Shown here piece by piece: positions 26,206-35,779 of a stretch of 64,000 nt of DNA (within the stretch, counting starts at the first letter, position 1; each line of letters begins with the position of its first letter). Source of the DNA: Streptomyces sp. B93 (GTDB lineage Bacteria; Actinomycetota; Actinomycetes; Streptomycetales; Streptomycetaceae); NCBI RefSeq assembly GCF_018070565.1, contig NZ_JAGPXL010000012.1, forward strand, positions 143,075 through 207,074, in the 5' to 3' direction. The notes below the pieces were generated by a model. The model was not told the origin of the DNA. It made no database searches and saw only the letters and a program-made list of their open reading frames with translations. Position numbers and translations under genes: made by a program.

Positions 26206-26870
26206 ACCTCCTCAACCACATCGACGCCTTCTTCAGCGACAGCGCCCACTGGGAGGGCTACGACGGCATCCCCACCCGCGTCCTGGAACACATCCAGTAC
26301 ACGCTGATGGCGCTCGGCATGGCCGCCGCCGTGGGACTGCCCATCGGCCTGGTCACGGGGCACACCGGACGCGGCGGCAACACCCTCGCCCTCGTCGCCA
26401 CCGCCGCCCGCGCGCTGCCCAGCTTCGGCCTGATGGTGCTGATGTTCATCCTGATCGGGCTCGGCATGGCACCGGTGATGATCCCCCTGGTGGTGCTCGC
26501 CGTCCCGCCCATCCTGGTCACCACCTACGAGGCGATGCGCTCCGTCGACCCCGCCCCGGTGGACGCCGCCCGCGGCATGGGCATGGCCGAGGCCGAGGTG
26601 CTGTTCCGGGTCGAGGTGCCGATGGCGCTGCCGCTCATCCTGAGCGGACTGCGCACGGCGGCCATCCAGATCGTCTCCACGGCCACCATCGCCGCGTACG
26701 TCAGCTTCGGCGGCCTCGGCCGCTACATCATCGACGGCCTCTACCAGCGCGACTACGAGAAGACCGTCGGCGGCGCCACCCTGGTCGCCGTGATGGCCCT
26801 GGCCACCCTCGGCGTCTTCTGGGCGGTGGCTCGGCTGACGGTCTCCCCCGGGGTGCGCCGCGGCGGCTGA
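26202..26870 (+). CDS. Osmoprotectant ABC transporter permease 2
   Basis: A 222-residue second permease (OpuCD-like), homologous to the preceding one. The N-terminal HIDAFFSDSAHWEGYDGIPTRVLEHIQYTLMAL is typical of OpuC-type permeases. The EAA loop is DAARGMGMAEAEVLFRVEVPMALPLI, and VSFGGLGRYIIDGLYQRDYEKTVGGA is the usual C-terminal block. GTG 26202 overlaps the previous stop. The gene ends 6 bp before the convergent cvnD stop, so the transporter operon stops here without its binding-protein gene. Confidence 0.92.
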   Translation: MNLLNHIDAFFSDSAHWEGYDGIPTRVLEHIQYTLMALGMAAAVGLPIGLVTGHTGRGGNTLALVATAARALPSFGLMVLMFILIGLGMAPVMIPLVVLAVPPILVTTYEAMRSVDPAPVDAARGMGMAEAEVLFRVEVPMALPLILSGLRTAAIQIVSTATIAAYVSFGGLGRYIIDGLYQRDYEKTVGGATLVAVMALATLGVFWAVARLTVSPGVRRGG

Positions 26871-26876
26871 CGGTTC

Positions 26877-27476
26877 TCAGCCTTCGGTGCGGGCCAGCGC
26901 CTGTTCGAGTACGACGAGCAGCGCGTCCCGCACCGAGCCGCGTTCCCGGGCGTCGAAGACCAGCACCGGGACGCCCTCGGACACGTCGAGCGCCCAGCGG
27001 ACCTCCTCCAGCTGGTGCTCGACCTTCCCGTCGAAGGCGTTGATCGCCACGGCGAACGGGACGCCCTTGTGCTCGAAGTAGTCCACGGCGGCGTAACAGT
27101 CGTCCAGGCGCCGGGTGTCGACGATGACCAGCGCGCCCACCGCGCCCTCGACGATGTCGTCCCACATGAACCCGAACCGCTCCTGGCCGGGCGTGCCGAA
27201 CAGGTACAGCTTCAGCGTCGGGTCGATGGTGATGCAGCCGAAGTCCATCGCCACCGTGGTGGTGGACTTGCGCGGGGTGAGCGACAGGTCGTCCACGCCC
27301 GCCGCGACCTCGGTGATGGCGGCCTCGGTGGTCAGCGGCTCGATCTCGGAGATCGCCCCGACGGCCGTGGTCTTGCCGACCCCGAAGCCGCCCGCGATCA
27401 CCAGCTTCACCGGCAGCGGCGGTCGTACGGCCGTTCCGGCGGCCGTGCCGCGGGCCAGTGGTTCAGTCGGTGTCAC
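26877..27476 (-). CDS. cvnD: Conservon GTPase-like ATP/GTP-binding protein CvnD
   Basis: A small Ras-like GTPase of about 199 residues, last gene of a conservon. The P-loop is GGFGVGKTT, the switch-II region is LFGTPGQERFGFMWDDIVEGA, and VIVDTRRLDDCYAAVDYFE contains the DTRR motif typical of this prokaryotic family. The guanine-specificity position reads AINAFDGK rather than NKxD, as usual in the family. CvnD proteins join CvnA-C in a membrane-associated complex likened to eukaryotic G-protein systems. Two starts are possible: GTG 27476 (GGGGGGT upstream, 14-bp overlap with cvnC) or ATG 27515 (GAAGGG upstream); both keep the domain. No cytochrome P450 gene follows, unlike several S. coelicolor conservons. 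Confidence 0.9.
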   Translation of the reverse strand: MTPTEPLARGTAAGTAVRPPLPVKLVIAGGFGVGKTTAVGAISEIEPLTTEAAITEVAAGVDDLSLTPRKSTTTVAMDFGCITIDPTLKLYLFGTPGQERFGFMWDDIVEGAVGALVIVDTRRLDDCYAAVDYFEHKGVPFAVAINAFDGKVEHQLEEVRWALDVSEGVPVLVFDARERGSVRDALLVVLEQALARTEG

Positions 27477-27912
27477 GGAGTACCCCCCGGGAGTCGGGGA
27501 TGGCGCGGAGGCCATCGATAACCCTTCGCAGGACGGACGCGTCATGGGTGTCGGCGGTGTCGGGCACATGGACCGCCAACTGCCCCGCGGCACGCAGGTC
27601 CTCGGCGAGGACCCGCACCACGTTCAGGTGCAGCCGCAGCCGGGCGGCCAGTTCCGCGATGGACTGCGGCTGCCTGCAAGCGGCAACGATGTCGTGCCGT
27701 TCGAAGGCGAGCCGGTCCAGCGCGACCAGACCCGCGGCGGTGGCGACCACCTGGGTCTCGACGGGGATCGGTGGACCGGTCGCGGTGCCCGCCACCCGCC
27801 CGGCGGTGAGCAGGAACGGCCGTACGGCGGGGACCGGAGCGACCGGCTCGGCGCCGGGGGACGACGGCAGACCGTCCCTTCCGGCGCCGCCCGGGATACG
27901 GTCGTCCGCCAT
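27463..27912 (-). CDS. cvnC: Conservon DUF742 protein CvnC
   Basis: A 149-residue DUF742 protein with a winged-helix-like fold: VRPFLLTAGRV, then PIPVETQVVATAAG, FERHDIVAACRQPQSIAELAARLRLHLNVVRVLAEDL and a short C-terminal helix. DUF742 proteins are the third conservon component and bind the others rather than DNA as far as known. It starts at 27912, 47 bp after cvnB, and its end overlaps the start of cvnD. Confidence 0.93.
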   Translation of the reverse strand: MADDRIPGGAGRDGLPSSPGAEPVAPVPAVRPFLLTAGRVAGTATGPPIPVETQVVATAAGLVALDRLAFERHDIVAACRQPQSIAELAARLRLHLNVVRVLAEDLRAAGQLAVHVPDTADTHDASVLRRVIDGLRAIPDSRGVLRDTD

Positions 27913-27959
27913 GACTCGTTCTTCTCTTTCTCTCTCGGCGCTCGGCCCAGTGCCTCGCG

Positions 27960-28439
27960 TCAGCCCGTCGACGGGACGCCGACGGTGTTCTTCAGCTCCA
28001 GTACCAGCTGCGGGCTGAGCGCGGCACCGGCGCGGTTGGCGAACAGGGTCATCTCGTAGGCGATGTTGCCCAGCTTGGCCTCCTTGTCGGCGACCACGCC
28101 GAGCACGGCGCCGCTGCCGATCGCGGAGACCAGGACGTGGCCGCCCTCCAGATCGATGATGACCTTGTTGAGGGCGCCCAGGCCGTAGTTGCCGGAGGCA
28201 CCGGCGGCCAGGCTGGTCAGACCCGAGACGATCGCGGCCAGCCGCTCGGAGTGCGCCCGCTCACGCAGCTGCGCCACCGCGATGAGCAGACCGTCGGAGG
28301 ACACGGCGATGGCGTCCACGACACCGGCGGTCTCCGTCGCGAAACGGTTCAGCAGCCAGGTGAAGTCGGCCGCGGCGGCCCGCAGCTCCTCCGGTGTGGT
28401 GCCGCCTCCCGTGGAAGTGTCACCTGTCGACGTGCTCAC
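27960..28439 (-). CDS. cvnB: Conservon roadblock/LC7 protein CvnB
   Basis: A 159-residue roadblock/LC7 domain protein (residues 20-140: DFTWLLNRFATETAGVVDAIAVSSDGLLIAVAQ, then GLGALNKVIIDLEGGHVLVSAIGSGAVLGVVA). In bacteria such proteins act as GTPase-associated regulators, as MglB does for MglA. The GTG at 28439 overlaps the cvnA stop by four bases, giving translational coupling of sensor and roadblock protein. Confidence 0.94.
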   Translation of the reverse strand: MSTSTGDTSTGGGTTPEELRAAAADFTWLLNRFATETAGVVDAIAVSSDGLLIAVAQLRERAHSERLAAIVSGLTSLAAGASGNYGLGALNKVIIDLEGGHVLVSAIGSGAVLGVVADKEAKLGNIAYEMTLFANRAGAALSPQLVLELKNTVGVPSTG

Positions 28440-31324
28440 TGCTCCGCTCCTTCCGGGAGGTTGTTCCTGCCGTGGTCCGGCGTGCGCGGTTCCTGCGCGC
28501 GCTCCGCCGCCGCACGGACGTCGGGGGTGTCGGGCCGCTGGGGCGCGGCGTGGCTTCCGGTGTCGCTGTCGAGATGCGCCCGCGCCACCGCCGCCTCGAA
28601 CTCCTCCAGCGCGTCGCGGACGGCCGCGGCGTCGGCGGGCGGGGCGGACTTGAGCAGCGCCTGCCGCTCGGCCTCGGAGACCGACGTCGTACGCAGCGTG
28701 GCCCCCCGCACCCGACGGCGCAACGGACGCGCGCCACCGGCACCGGGGTCGGCGTCGGCCTCGCCGTTCCTCGCCTTCGGGATGAACGCCGCGTCGTCCG
28801 CCGGTGCCGGGTCGTGCCGCGGAACCCGCCGGGGGAGCGGACCGGGGGCGTCGTCGGACCCTGCCCCGGCTCCCGGCGCCGACCCCCTCGCCGACGCGGA
28901 CCCGCCGCCCGGGGCCGACCCGCTCTCCGCGGCGTACCCGCCGACCGGTGCGGAGCCGCTCTCCAGGGCGGACCGGCCGGCGGGGGCGGAACCGCCCGTC
29001 GGGTCGGCCGTTCTCCGGGGCAGGGGCGGGGCGGCGGCTCCGGCGTTCGCCCCGCCCTCGGGGGCGTATGCCGTGCGGGGGGCGGCCCCGTTGCCTGCCG
29101 GGGCCTCGGTACGGGCACCGGTCGCGGTCTCGGCCTCGGTCACGCTCTCGGTCCCGTCCTGCGACTCGGCCCTGCTCTGCGACTCCGCCCGGTCCTGCGA
29201 CTCCGCCCGGTCCTGCGACCCCGCTCTGTTCTGCGACTCCGCCCTGTTCTGCGGTGCGGCCAGGCGCTGCGAGCCGGACCCCTCGCCCGTCCCCGCCCCG
29301 GACGCACCGGTCAAGGCCTTCGCCCCGGCGCCGGACCCGGCGCCCGTCGCGGCCGGTGCCGTCAGCGCGCCCATCCCCGTGGGCATGACCAGCAGCAGCG
29401 TCGACGGGATCGTCACCTCGGCCGTCACACCGCCGCCCCGGGTGCGGGACAGCACGACCCCGATCTCCCAGCGGCGCGCCAACGTACCCACCACGAACAG
29501 GCCCAGCACCTTCGTGGGGACGAGGTCGAGCCGCTCGCGTCGGATCAGCCGGGCGTTCTCCTCGTCCAGCCGCTCGGGGCTCATGCCGAGGCCGTGGTCG
29601 GCGATGGTGATCGTGGCGTCCTGGCCGGACGGCCCGCCGCTGCGCACCGTCACCTCGACGGGGCTGCCCGCGGGCGAGAACGACACCGCGTTCTCCAGGA
29701 GTTCGGCCACCATCAGCGTCAGGTCGCCGACGATGTCGGGCTCGACCATGATCTCGGCCCCGGCGTGCAACTCGACGCGCTGGTAGCCCTCGATCTGCCC
29801 GAGCGCGGCCCGTACCACGTTGGTGAGTTCGACGGGCCCGGAGCCGAGCACGGTCTCGCGGATACCCGCGAGCAGCATCAGACTGTCGGCGTTGCGGCGC
29901 AGCCGGACCGCGATGTGGTCGATGCTGTACAGGCGTTCCAGCAGCGCCGGGTCGGTCTCGCCGCGCTCCACCGCGTCGATGAGCGCCAGCTGCCGGGTGG
30001 TGAGGTTGCTGACCCGGCGTCCGACGTTGCCGAACATCTCGGCGACGTTACGGCGGCTGAGCACCTGGCGTTCCAGCAGCGCGGCGGCGGTGCTCTGGAC
30101 GTGGTTGAAGGCGTCGGCGAGGTCACCGATCTCGTCGCGCGCGGTGACCGGCACCTCGCGCAGCCGGGGCGGCGCGTCGTCCTCGGTGTCGTCGTCGGCG
30201 ACCCGGGCCAGCTCCCGCCCGGCCACCTCGGCGACCTGCCGGGCCGCGCCGGTCAGCGCCTGCACCGGCCGCACCACGGAGCGCCGTACGACGACGGAGA
30301 AGGCGAGCCACAGCACGAAGCCGAACACGGCGCTGCCCAGCAGCCATCCGGCGTTCCACCAGGCGTCGTTCGAGGCGCCGTCGGCGCGGTCGGCGATCTG
30401 GTCGATGAGGGAGGCGGTGATCTCCAGCCGGGTCTGTGCCTGCTGGCGGTAGGCGGGGTAGGCGGCGAGCGCGGAGGTGAACTTCTCGCGGATCTCGTCG
30501 GGCGTCCCGGCCTGGAGGTTGCTGGGGTCGATCTGGAGTTCGGCGTACTGCCGGACGATGGTGGCCTGCGCGGCGCTGTGCTCGATGCCGCGCAGCTCCG
30601 CCGTCTGCTCCTCGCTCGCGAACCGGGCGAACCGTTCGGCCTGGTGGGTGTAGACGTCGTAGGAGCCGACCGCGCTGATGAACTCGATGAGGGCGTTGGA
30701 GTCGCCGGTCGTCGCCGAGAACACGCTGGTCTCGAAGGCGCTGTGGGCGGCGTCGGCGCGCAGCAGCGAGTCGAGCAGGTTGCCGGTGTAGGTGGTCGCC
30801 AGCGGTGCGGTGCGGTCGAGGCCCAGACCGTCGATGAGTCCCTTGGCGGCGCCCGTGTAGGCGGGGTCGATGTTGTCGGCGGGCAGATAGCCCTGCGCGA
30901 TCGTCGCGCGCAGGCTGTCGAGGCCGCTGACCTCCCTCAGCGCCTGTGCCTCGGTGGCCGGGAGCCGGTCGCCGAAGGTCTCGCGGACCTTCTCCACCTG
31001 GGCGTCGACGGCCTTCTGGGCGTCGCGGTAGCCGCTGGCGGAGGGCTGGGTGCCGGGGCCCGCCGCCTCGTACCGCACGGACAGCAGGATGGCCTGCTGG
31101 TGTTCCGTCGCGATCCGGTCGACCAGTTCGGCGACCTGGATGCTGTCCCGGACCAGCCGGGCCGAGTCCGCCGCGTCCCGTGCCTGTGCCACCTGGTCTG
31201 CGATGAGATAGGCGAGCAGCGCGGCGAGGCCCGCGAGCGGCACGCCCACCAGCACGTTGAGTTTGCGGCGGAACGGCCAGCGGTCGGCGAAGCCGCGCAG
31301 TCCGCGCCGCTCGTTCGTGGACAC
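28436..31324 (-). CDS. cvnA: Conservon sensor histidine-kinase-like protein CvnA (nitrate-sensing domain)
   Basis: A 962-residue membrane sensor, first gene of the conservon. TM1 lies at about residues 17-40 (LNVLVGVPLAGLAALLAYLIA) and TM2 near 310-330. Between them is a nitrate/nitrite-sensing-type helical domain (VDRIATEHQQAILLSVRYEA). HAMP and a DHp-like helix follow (NVAEMFGNVGRRVSNLTTRQLALIDAVERGETDP), then a HATPase domain (VAELLENAVSFSP, DHGLGMSPERL, VPTKVLGLFVVGTLARRWE). There is no clear phospho-accepting His. The C-terminal 330 residues are low-complexity Ala/Gly/Pro/Ser with six-residue repeats. GTG 31324 is preferred because AAGGAGG lies just upstream. Conservons influence development and antibiotic onset in Streptomyces. 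Confidence 0.92.
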   Translation of the reverse strand: MSTNERRGLRGFADRWPFRRKLNVLVGVPLAGLAALLAYLIADQVAQARDAADSARLVRDSIQVAELVDRIATEHQQAILLSVRYEAAGPGTQPSASGYRDAQKAVDAQVEKVRETFGDRLPATEAQALREVSGLDSLRATIAQGYLPADNIDPAYTGAAKGLIDGLGLDRTAPLATTYTGNLLDSLLRADAAHSAFETSVFSATTGDSNALIEFISAVGSYDVYTHQAERFARFASEEQTAELRGIEHSAAQATIVRQYAELQIDPSNLQAGTPDEIREKFTSALAAYPAYRQQAQTRLEITASLIDQIADRADGASNDAWWNAGWLLGSAVFGFVLWLAFSVVVRRSVVRPVQALTGAARQVAEVAGRELARVADDDTEDDAPPRLREVPVTARDEIGDLADAFNHVQSTAAALLERQVLSRRNVAEMFGNVGRRVSNLTTRQLALIDAVERGETDPALLERLYSIDHIAVRLRRNADSLMLLAGIRETVLGSGPVELTNVVRAALGQIEGYQRVELHAGAEIMVEPDIVGDLTLMVAELLENAVSFSPAGSPVEVTVRSGGPSGQDATITIADHGLGMSPERLDEENARLIRRERLDLVPTKVLGLFVVGTLARRWEIGVVLSRTRGGGVTAEVTIPSTLLLVMPTGMGALTAPAATGAGSGAGAKALTGASGAGTGEGSGSQRLAAPQNRAESQNRAGSQDRAESQDRAESQSRAESQDGTESVTEAETATGARTEAPAGNGAAPRTAYAPEGGANAGAAAPPLPRRTADPTGGSAPAGRSALESGSAPVGGYAAESGSAPGGGSASARGSAPGAGAGSDDAPGPLPRRVPRHDPAPADDAAFIPKARNGEADADPGAGGARPLRRRVRGATLRTTSVSEAERQALLKSAPPADAAAVRDALEEFEAAVARAHLDSDTGSHAAPQRPDTPDVRAAAERAQEPRTPDHGRNNLPEGAEQ
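29160..29249. repeat. Five 18-bp tandem repeats inside cvnA
   Basis: Five head-to-tail 18-bp units (consensus TGCGACTCCGCCCGGTCC on the plus strand, the second and third copies identical) lie in the disordered tail region of cvnA. On the minus strand each unit encodes a hexapeptide of the form R-A-E-S-Q-D/N/S. The period divisible by three keeps the frame, so copy number could vary without inactivating the gene. Confidence 0.92.
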
Positions 31325-31389
31325 CAGGCCTCCTTCATGGGGGTGTCGCGAGTGGCCGGAGGTCAACAGCGGGGAGACTATCGTCTCTT

Positions 31390-31404
31390 GTGATGATCGA
31401 TCAC
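31390..31404. promoter_or_regulatory. Imperfect palindrome in the cvnA / binding-protein divergent promoter region
   Basis: GTGAT and ATCAC arms flank a GATCG centre within the 238-bp interval between divergent cvnA (start 31324) and the osmoprotectant-binding-protein gene (start 31563). On the plus strand a TTGACT (31477-31482) followed 18 bp later by TTGGAT could be a promoter for the latter. The palindrome is a candidate regulator site; no factor is identified. Confidence 0.35.
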
Positions 31405-31562
31405 CACGGGAAGTCAAGAATCCGTTACAACCTGCTCGCTCCCGATCGACGCCAATTGGTGACCCGGCTGCACTTGACTGACCGAGAAAGACCTGGATTG
31501 GATCAGTTGACGGCACGCACGACCGCCCCGCACACCAACTCGACGGCCCCGGAACGGGAATT

Positions 31563-32522
31563 GTGACTTCTACAGTGAAGAGCAGCTGGTCCATCACGAG
31601 ACACCGCGGCGTGGCAGCCCTGGCGTTCGCCCTCACCGCGGCGCTCGTCGCGGGCTGTGGTTCCTCCGACGACACGAGCGACAACCCGCTGGCGGAGGAC
31701 AAGGCGGACGGCAGCCAGGTCGTCGTCGGCTCGAACAACTTCGCCGAGAGCATCCTGCTCGCCGACATCTACGGCGAGGCCCTCAAGGCCAAGGGCATCG
31801 AGGTCACCTACAAGCCCAACATAGGCAGCCGGGAGACGACCTACGGGCTGCTGAAGAACGGCACGATCACCGTGCTGCCGGAGTACAACGGCTCGCTGCT
31901 CGCCTACCTCGACCCCGAGGCGGAGCAGAAGTCGGTCGAGGCGGTGAACGCCGCGGTCAAGGCCAAGCTCGACGCCAAGCTGACGCTGCTCGACTCCTCG
32001 CCCGCCGAGGACAAGGACTCGGTGTCGATCAACGCCGAGACGGCCGCGAAGTACGGCCTCACCGGGGAGTCCACGCTCGCCGACCTGAAGGACATCGCCC
32101 CCGAGCTGGTCATCGGCGGTTCGCCGGAGTTCCAGACCCGGCACCAGGGCCTGGTCGGCCTGGAGAAGGAGTACGGGCTCAAGTTCAAGTCCTTCAAGGC
32201 GCTCGACGCGGGCGGGCCGCTCACGCAGGCCGCACTGACGAAGAACACCGTGCAGGCAGCGGACATCTTCACCACGGACCCGACCATCACCAAGGAGAAG
32301 TTCGTCGTCCTCCAGGACCCGAAGAACCTCTTCGGGTTCGCCAACGTGACCCCGCTGGTCCACAAGAGCGACCTGCCCCAGAAGGGCATCGACGCGCTCA
32401 ACGCGGTCTCCGCCAAGCTCGACACCAAGACGCTGCTGGACCTGGACTCGCAGGTGCAGCTGGAGAACAAGGACCCGCTGGACGTGGCCAAGGCCTGGCT
32501 GAACTCCGTCGGTCTGGACTGA
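31563..32522 (+). CDS. Glycine betaine/osmoprotectant ABC substrate-binding lipoprotein (OpuAC/OsmF type)
   Basis: A 319-residue exported solute-binding protein. The signal peptide ends in lipobox LVAGC (Cys about residue 32), followed by an acidic linker. The mature protein has the OpuAC-type opening VVVGSNNFAESILLADIYGEALKAKG and the internal blocks IGSRETTYGLLKNGTITVLPEYNGSLLAYL (the ligand-cage Tyr region), GSPEFQTRHQGL and ADIFTTDPTI, which match the OpuCC/OsmF group. It starts at GTG 31563. It should serve the ATPase and permeases encoded at 24.4-26.9 kb, although a conservon on the other strand separates them. A strong terminator follows. Confidence 0.9.
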   Translation: MTSTVKSSWSITRHRGVAALAFALTAALVAGCGSSDDTSDNPLAEDKADGSQVVVGSNNFAESILLADIYGEALKAKGIEVTYKPNIGSRETTYGLLKNGTITVLPEYNGSLLAYLDPEAEQKSVEAVNAAVKAKLDAKLTLLDSSPAEDKDSVSINAETAAKYGLTGESTLADLKDIAPELVIGGSPEFQTRHQGLVGLEKEYGLKFKSFKALDAGGPLTQAALTKNTVQAADIFTTDPTITKEKFVVLQDPKNLFGFANVTPLVHKSDLPQKGIDALNAVSAKLDTKTLLDLDSQVQLENKDPLDVAKAWLNSVGLD

Positions 32523-32538
32523 CCGCCCTCGCGGCTCA

Positions 32539-32580
32539 CGCGATGTGGGCGCCCCCGGTCACGGGGGCGCCCACATCGCG
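32539..32580 (+). terminator. Strong terminator after the binding-protein gene
   Basis: A perfect 18-bp inverted repeat (CGCGATGTGGGCGCCCCC and its complement) with a 6-nt loop, GGTCAC, starts 17 bp after the stop and is followed by a short TTT. Stem length and GC content make it one of the strongest hairpins in the window. Confidence 0.9.
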
Positions 32581-32846
32581 TTTCGCGTGTCCGGGGAGCT
32601 GAACGGCACGCGTATTCAAAGCGGACAACCTCGGTCAACCGGCTGACATCGAGGGTCAGTTCCCGGCCGGATCGAGGGTTTCCCCCGTATCCCGACCAGT
32701 AACCCCTTGCCTATCGTTCGGTCACAGCCGGCCCACAGAGAGCAACCCCACCGGGACGGCTTCGCACCAACTCCCCTCCGCTTCGACGACGAAGCGACCG
32801 ACCGCCGCTCCGCGCTGCCCGGAGCACGGCCACGAAGGGCAAGACC

Positions 32847-34670
<1,824 letters not shown>

Positions 34671-34694
34671 CGCTTCTTCGAGGGCTCCCCGAGC

Positions 34695-34740
34695 GGGCGG
34701 GCCGACCGGTGCGGATGGGCACCGGTGGGCCCGCCCTTTT
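34695..34740 (+). terminator. Rho-independent terminator after the subtilase gene
   Basis: An 18-bp stem (GGGCGGGCCGACCGGTGC paired with GCACCGGTGGGCCCGCCC, one mismatch) with loop GGATGG is followed directly by TTTT. This is a classical intrinsic terminator, located 24 bp past the protease stop. Confidence 0.93.
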
Positions 34741-34899
34741 GTCGTCCGCCCCGGGGTAGTTATCAAACCGCGCACCCCGTATTCTTCCCGAACCTGCGCA
34801 GTGGGGCCCGCAGTCGTGTGCGCTCCCGGTACGCTGGTCAGACCGATGCCGCCCCATTGGGTGGCGGGAGACTGTGAGTTATCGTGTACGCCCAGTGAC

Positions 34900-34925
34900 A
34901 AAAATACGGTGTGACCCGTACTTTT
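34900..34925. promoter_or_regulatory. Candidate autoregulatory operator (ARE-like) of the CprB-type repressor
   Basis: Two 10-bp arms, AAAAATACGG and CCGTACTTTT, are complementary at nine of ten positions around a 6-bp spacer. The site ends 15 bp before the repressor ATG and overlaps a possible -10 box (TACGGT, 34905-34910). Size and the ATACGG-N6-CCGT core are like binding sites described for ArpA/CprB-family repressors, which usually repress their own genes. Confidence 0.65.
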
Positions 34926-34940
34926 CAGGGAGTCCAGCCC

Positions 34941-35588
34941 ATGCCGAGGCAGGTACGTGCAGAGCAGACCCGCGCGACGATCATCGAGGCCGCCGCTGAC
35001 CTGTTCGACCAGCGCGGCTACGAATCGACGAGTCTGAGCGACATAGTCGAGCACGCGCGGGTCACCAAGGGGGCCCTGTACTTCCACTTCGCCGCCAAGG
35101 AGGACCTGGCGCACGAGATCATGGAGTTCCAGTCCCGGACCGTGCGGCGGCTGGCCCACGAGGTGGACGACACCGGCTGCTCCTCGCTGGAGGCCCTGAT
35201 GCGGATCACCTTCGGGCTCGCCCGGCTCGCCGTCGAGTACCCGGTCGCCCGCGCGGGACTGCGGCTCGCCTCCTCGGAGGTCGGCGTACGGCCCCCACTG
35301 CCGCACCCCTACCGGGAACTCCTCGACCTCGCCGCGGTGAAGTTCCTCGGCGCCGTCAAGGAGGCCGACATCCACCCCGAGACGGACATCGACGCCGCCG
35401 CCCACAGCCTGGTGAGCTTCTTTATCGGCACCCGTGTCACCACCCGCACCCTCGATTCGCACGCCCGCCTCCCCCGCCGGGTCGCCGAGATGTGGCGACT
35501 CCTCGTCCGTGCCCTGGTCCCGGTGACCCGCCGTCCCCGCTACCTCGGCCTCGCCGCCCAACTGGAGCGCGAGACCAGAGCCCTGTGA
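34941..35588 (+). CDS. cprB: TetR-family gamma-butyrolactone-receptor homologue, CprB type
   Basis: A 215-residue repressor very similar along its length to S. coelicolor CprB. The N-terminal PRQVRAEQTRATIIEAAADLF and HTH VTKGALYFHFAAKEDLAHEI are the family DNA-binding domain. The C-terminal domain shares LRPPLPHP-type and MW-LL-R--VPVTRRPRY blocks. The position of the pocket Trp127 of CprB/ArpA is Leu127 here (PHPYRELLDL), so binding of the classical gamma-butyrolactone may be altered or absent. ATG 34941 has AGGGAG upstream; an upstream GTG at 34911 falls inside the operator palindrome. Geosmin synthase lies 1.5 kb downstream, the same neighbourhood as in S. coelicolor. CprB homologues negatively affect antibiotic production and sporulation. 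Confidence 0.88.
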   Translation: MPRQVRAEQTRATIIEAAADLFDQRGYESTSLSDIVEHARVTKGALYFHFAAKEDLAHEIMEFQSRTVRRLAHEVDDTGCSSLEALMRITFGLARLAVEYPVARAGLRLASSEVGVRPPLPHPYRELLDLAAVKFLGAVKEADIHPETDIDAAAHSLVSFFIGTRVTTRTLDSHARLPRRVAEMWRLLVRALVPVTRRPRYLGLAAQLERETRAL

Positions 35589-35779
35589 CGCCGCACGGCG
35601 CCCCGCGCCCACCGACGTCGACCTGACCGCCGTACGGCGTCCTGTACGCCCCGCGGCGATCTGTATGACGAGATACGGCCCTACCGTGTGACGTGCCCCG
35701 GTACGGGCGGCACCCCGCCCGGCGGCGCCACCACCGGCGCGCCCCGGCCCCGAACGGCCTCCGGGGTACGGTGAGGCGC

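Noticed and set aside
29160..29249. Possible CRISPR array
   Set aside because: The 18-bp units are contiguous without spacers and stay in the cvnA reading frame; they are protein-coding tandem repeats.
28394..31393. A 999-codon open frame on the plus strand across cvnA
   Set aside because: It is an antisense shadow of cvnA caused by very high GC: its translation is Arg/Gly/Val-rich with no domain, while the minus strand has clear kinase motifs and a ribosome site.
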